This document shows positions 6,059 to 7,114 of a stretch of 7,114 nucleotides of DNA, one piece after another. This DNA comes from Spirochaetes bacterium RIFOXYC1_FULL_54_7 (GTDB taxonomy: Bacteria; Spirochaetota; Spirochaetia; Treponematales; UBA12059), in the NCBI GenBank assembly GCA_001830645.1, contig MIBM01000175.1:1584-8697 (forward strand), in the 5' to 3' direction. The position numbers and the translations under genes were made by a program. Numbering within the stretch: position 1 is the first letter of the stretch; each line of letters starts with the position of its first letter. The notes beneath the pieces were generated by a model. That model did no database searches. It had not been told where the DNA came from and was given only the letters and a program-made list of their open reading frames with translations.

Positions 6059-6937
6059 ATGAGCACTACCACACAGGGTTCAGTTCCGAAACGTCTGTAC
6101 AAAGACGGGATACAACTTTCGATCATCGGTTTTGGCGGAATACTGGTCTGTAGCGAGGATCAAACATGCGGTAATCGCTATGTTTCCGAATCGATAGACC
6201 GGGGTGTCAATTATTTCGATGTAGCACCTAGCTATTTCGATGGTGAGGCGGAGCTCAAGCTTGGCATAGCATTGGAGCCCTACCGGAACAAGGTATTTCT
6301 GGCATGCAAAACCGGCAAGAGGGATGCTGCAGGAGCTCAGGCCGAGCTTGAACTCTCCCTTGAACGCTTGCGCACCGATCATTTTGACCTCTACCAGTTC
6401 CACGCGGTAACCACTATGGAAGAAGTGGACCAGATTCTTAGCCCCAAGGGTGCAGCAGAAACCTTTTTAAGAGCCAGGGATGCGGGGTTAGTACGATACC
6501 TGGGTTTCTCTGCCCACTCTGTTGTAGCTGCCCTTGCCTTGATGGATGCCTTTCCAGTTGACTCGGTCCTCTTCCCCCTTAATTTCGTCATGGTTTCCCA
6601 GGGTAATTTCGGCACACAGATACTGGAGCGGGCAAAGCAGAGTGGAGCTGCCAGAATGGCCCTCAAGGCCATGGCCACAACCCCATGGGCCGATGGCGAA
6701 GCCCACACCTACCAGAAGGCCTGGTATAAACCTGCTGAATCAGCAGAACTGCGCCGGAAAGCCCTCCGCTATACCCTTAGCCAGGATATATGCGCTGCCA
6801 TTCCACCTGGCCACTATGAACTATACAAGGAAGCTCTAGATACTGCCTCGTCGTTTGTTCCGATGGACAACGCAGAACAGCAGACCCTGATGGATGAAGC
6901 CGCAGGATTGTCTCCCCTGTTCAACCATCCAGCATAA
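6059..6937 (+). CDS. Aldo/keto reductase family oxidoreductase
   Basis: The 292-residue product is a TIM-barrel aldo/keto reductase, expected to use NAD(P)H to reduce a carbonyl or run the reverse reaction in the cytosol. The full catalytic tetrad is present: D54 (NYFDVAPSY), Y59, K84 (ACKTGKR) and H115 (YQFHAV). The strands LSIIGFGG (20-27) and LVRYLGFSAHS (144-154) are typical of the family. It resembles the short members related to COG1453-type predicted oxidoreductases, but the C-terminus lacks the cysteine cluster that holds an iron-sulfur centre in longer members. The C-terminal third is less typical, so substrate and cofactor preference cannot be read. It lies 60 bp after the HD-GYP gene in the same direction, but no functional tie to cyclic-di-GMP signalling is evident. 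Confidence 0.9.
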   Translation: MSTTTQGSVPKRLYKDGIQLSIIGFGGILVCSEDQTCGNRYVSESIDRGVNYFDVAPSYFDGEAELKLGIALEPYRNKVFLACKTGKRDAAGAQAELELSLERLRTDHFDLYQFHAVTTMEEVDQILSPKGAAETFLRARDAGLVRYLGFSAHSVVAALALMDAFPVDSVLFPLNFVMVSQGNFGTQILERAKQSGAARMALKAMATTPWADGEAHTYQKAWYKPAESAELRRKALRYTLSQDICAAIPPGHYELYKEALDTASSFVPMDNAEQQTLMDEAAGLSPLFNHPA

Positions 6938-6977
6938 AGCAAGCAAGACCCGGCAAAGGATCAGCAGAAGCCGCCAA

Positions 6978-7114
6978 CTATTGGTCCAGCGACAAGTTCC
7001 CGAGATAGCTCTCATACGCCGACTGTGCCGATTGAGAAGCTACCCGTGCCTCCTCGGTTCTGGCAGCAAGTGTATCGAGCTCTGCCTCGGAGTCCATCAA
7101 ACGTTTCAGGTACT
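6978..7114 (-). CDS. C-terminal fragment of a coiled-coil protein, start beyond the right edge
   Basis: On the minus strand, in the frame ending at the TAG 6980-6978, 44 codons are open to the window edge. The peptide starts YLKRLMDSEAELDTL and ends SAYESYLGNLSLDQ. It is rich in Glu, Ala, Ser and Leu with rough heptad spacing, as in a coiled coil. The ending recalls the helical tails of DUF4139-type proteins, but this is a weak impression from a short fragment and I assign no function. The gene is convergent with the reductase gene, 40 bp apart. The uninterrupted frame, plausible composition and fitting orientation support it as real. Confidence 0.6.
   Translation of the reverse strand, partial: YLKRLMDSEAELDTLAARTEEARVASQSAQSAYESYLGNLSLDQ

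Noticed and set aside
6954..6974. CGGC/GCCG stem between the convergent reductase and coiled-coil genes as a bidirectional terminator
   Set aside because: It is only a 4-bp stem with a loop of over ten bases and no T-run on either strand.

Overview
The window reads as ordinary chromosomal DNA from a Gram-negative-type bacterium of roughly balanced base composition. The large PAS-rich hybrid kinase paired with an HD-GYP response regulator is a layout common in Proteobacteria, Desulfobacterota and Spirochaetes. I cannot fix the lineage from this sequence. I see no rRNA, tRNA, CRISPR array, insertion sequence or phage gene.

Left part (1-1585). A minus-strand gene, open at the left edge, encodes the N-terminal 358 residues of an M20-family metallopeptidase of the RocB (arginine utilisation) type. 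It is divergent from a small plus-strand cupin gene. The 165-bp gap between them holds an extended -10-like element almost touching the peptidase start, a 7-bp inverted repeat and a short palindrome. A second copy of the palindrome core lies just after the cupin gene.

Centre (1586-5998). After a 218-bp non-coding stretch comes a two-gene signalling operon. The first gene is a 1046-residue soluble hybrid histidine kinase: degenerate receiver, four PAS domains, HisKA, HATPase, intact receiver. Its third PAS domain looks like a LOV domain in which the photoactive cysteine is proline. The second gene overlaps the kinase stop by 8 bp and encodes a receiver plus HD-GYP cyclic-di-GMP phosphodiesterase with all visible key residues intact. 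The likely flow is: PAS inputs, then kinase autophosphorylation, then phosphotransfer to the kinase's own receiver and/or the HD-GYP protein's receiver, then a fall in cyclic-di-GMP.

Right part (5999-7114). An aldo/keto reductase with a complete catalytic tetrad follows in the same direction after 60 bp that may hold its own promoter. Converging on it is the C-terminal tail of a minus-strand gene with a coiled-coil look, cut by the right edge. The most notable points are the cysteine-less LOV-like sensor feeding a cyclic-di-GMP-degrading output, the degenerate N-terminal receiver, and the possible shared operator sites around the cupin gene. I found nothing that amounts to a clearly undescribed defence or mobile system.
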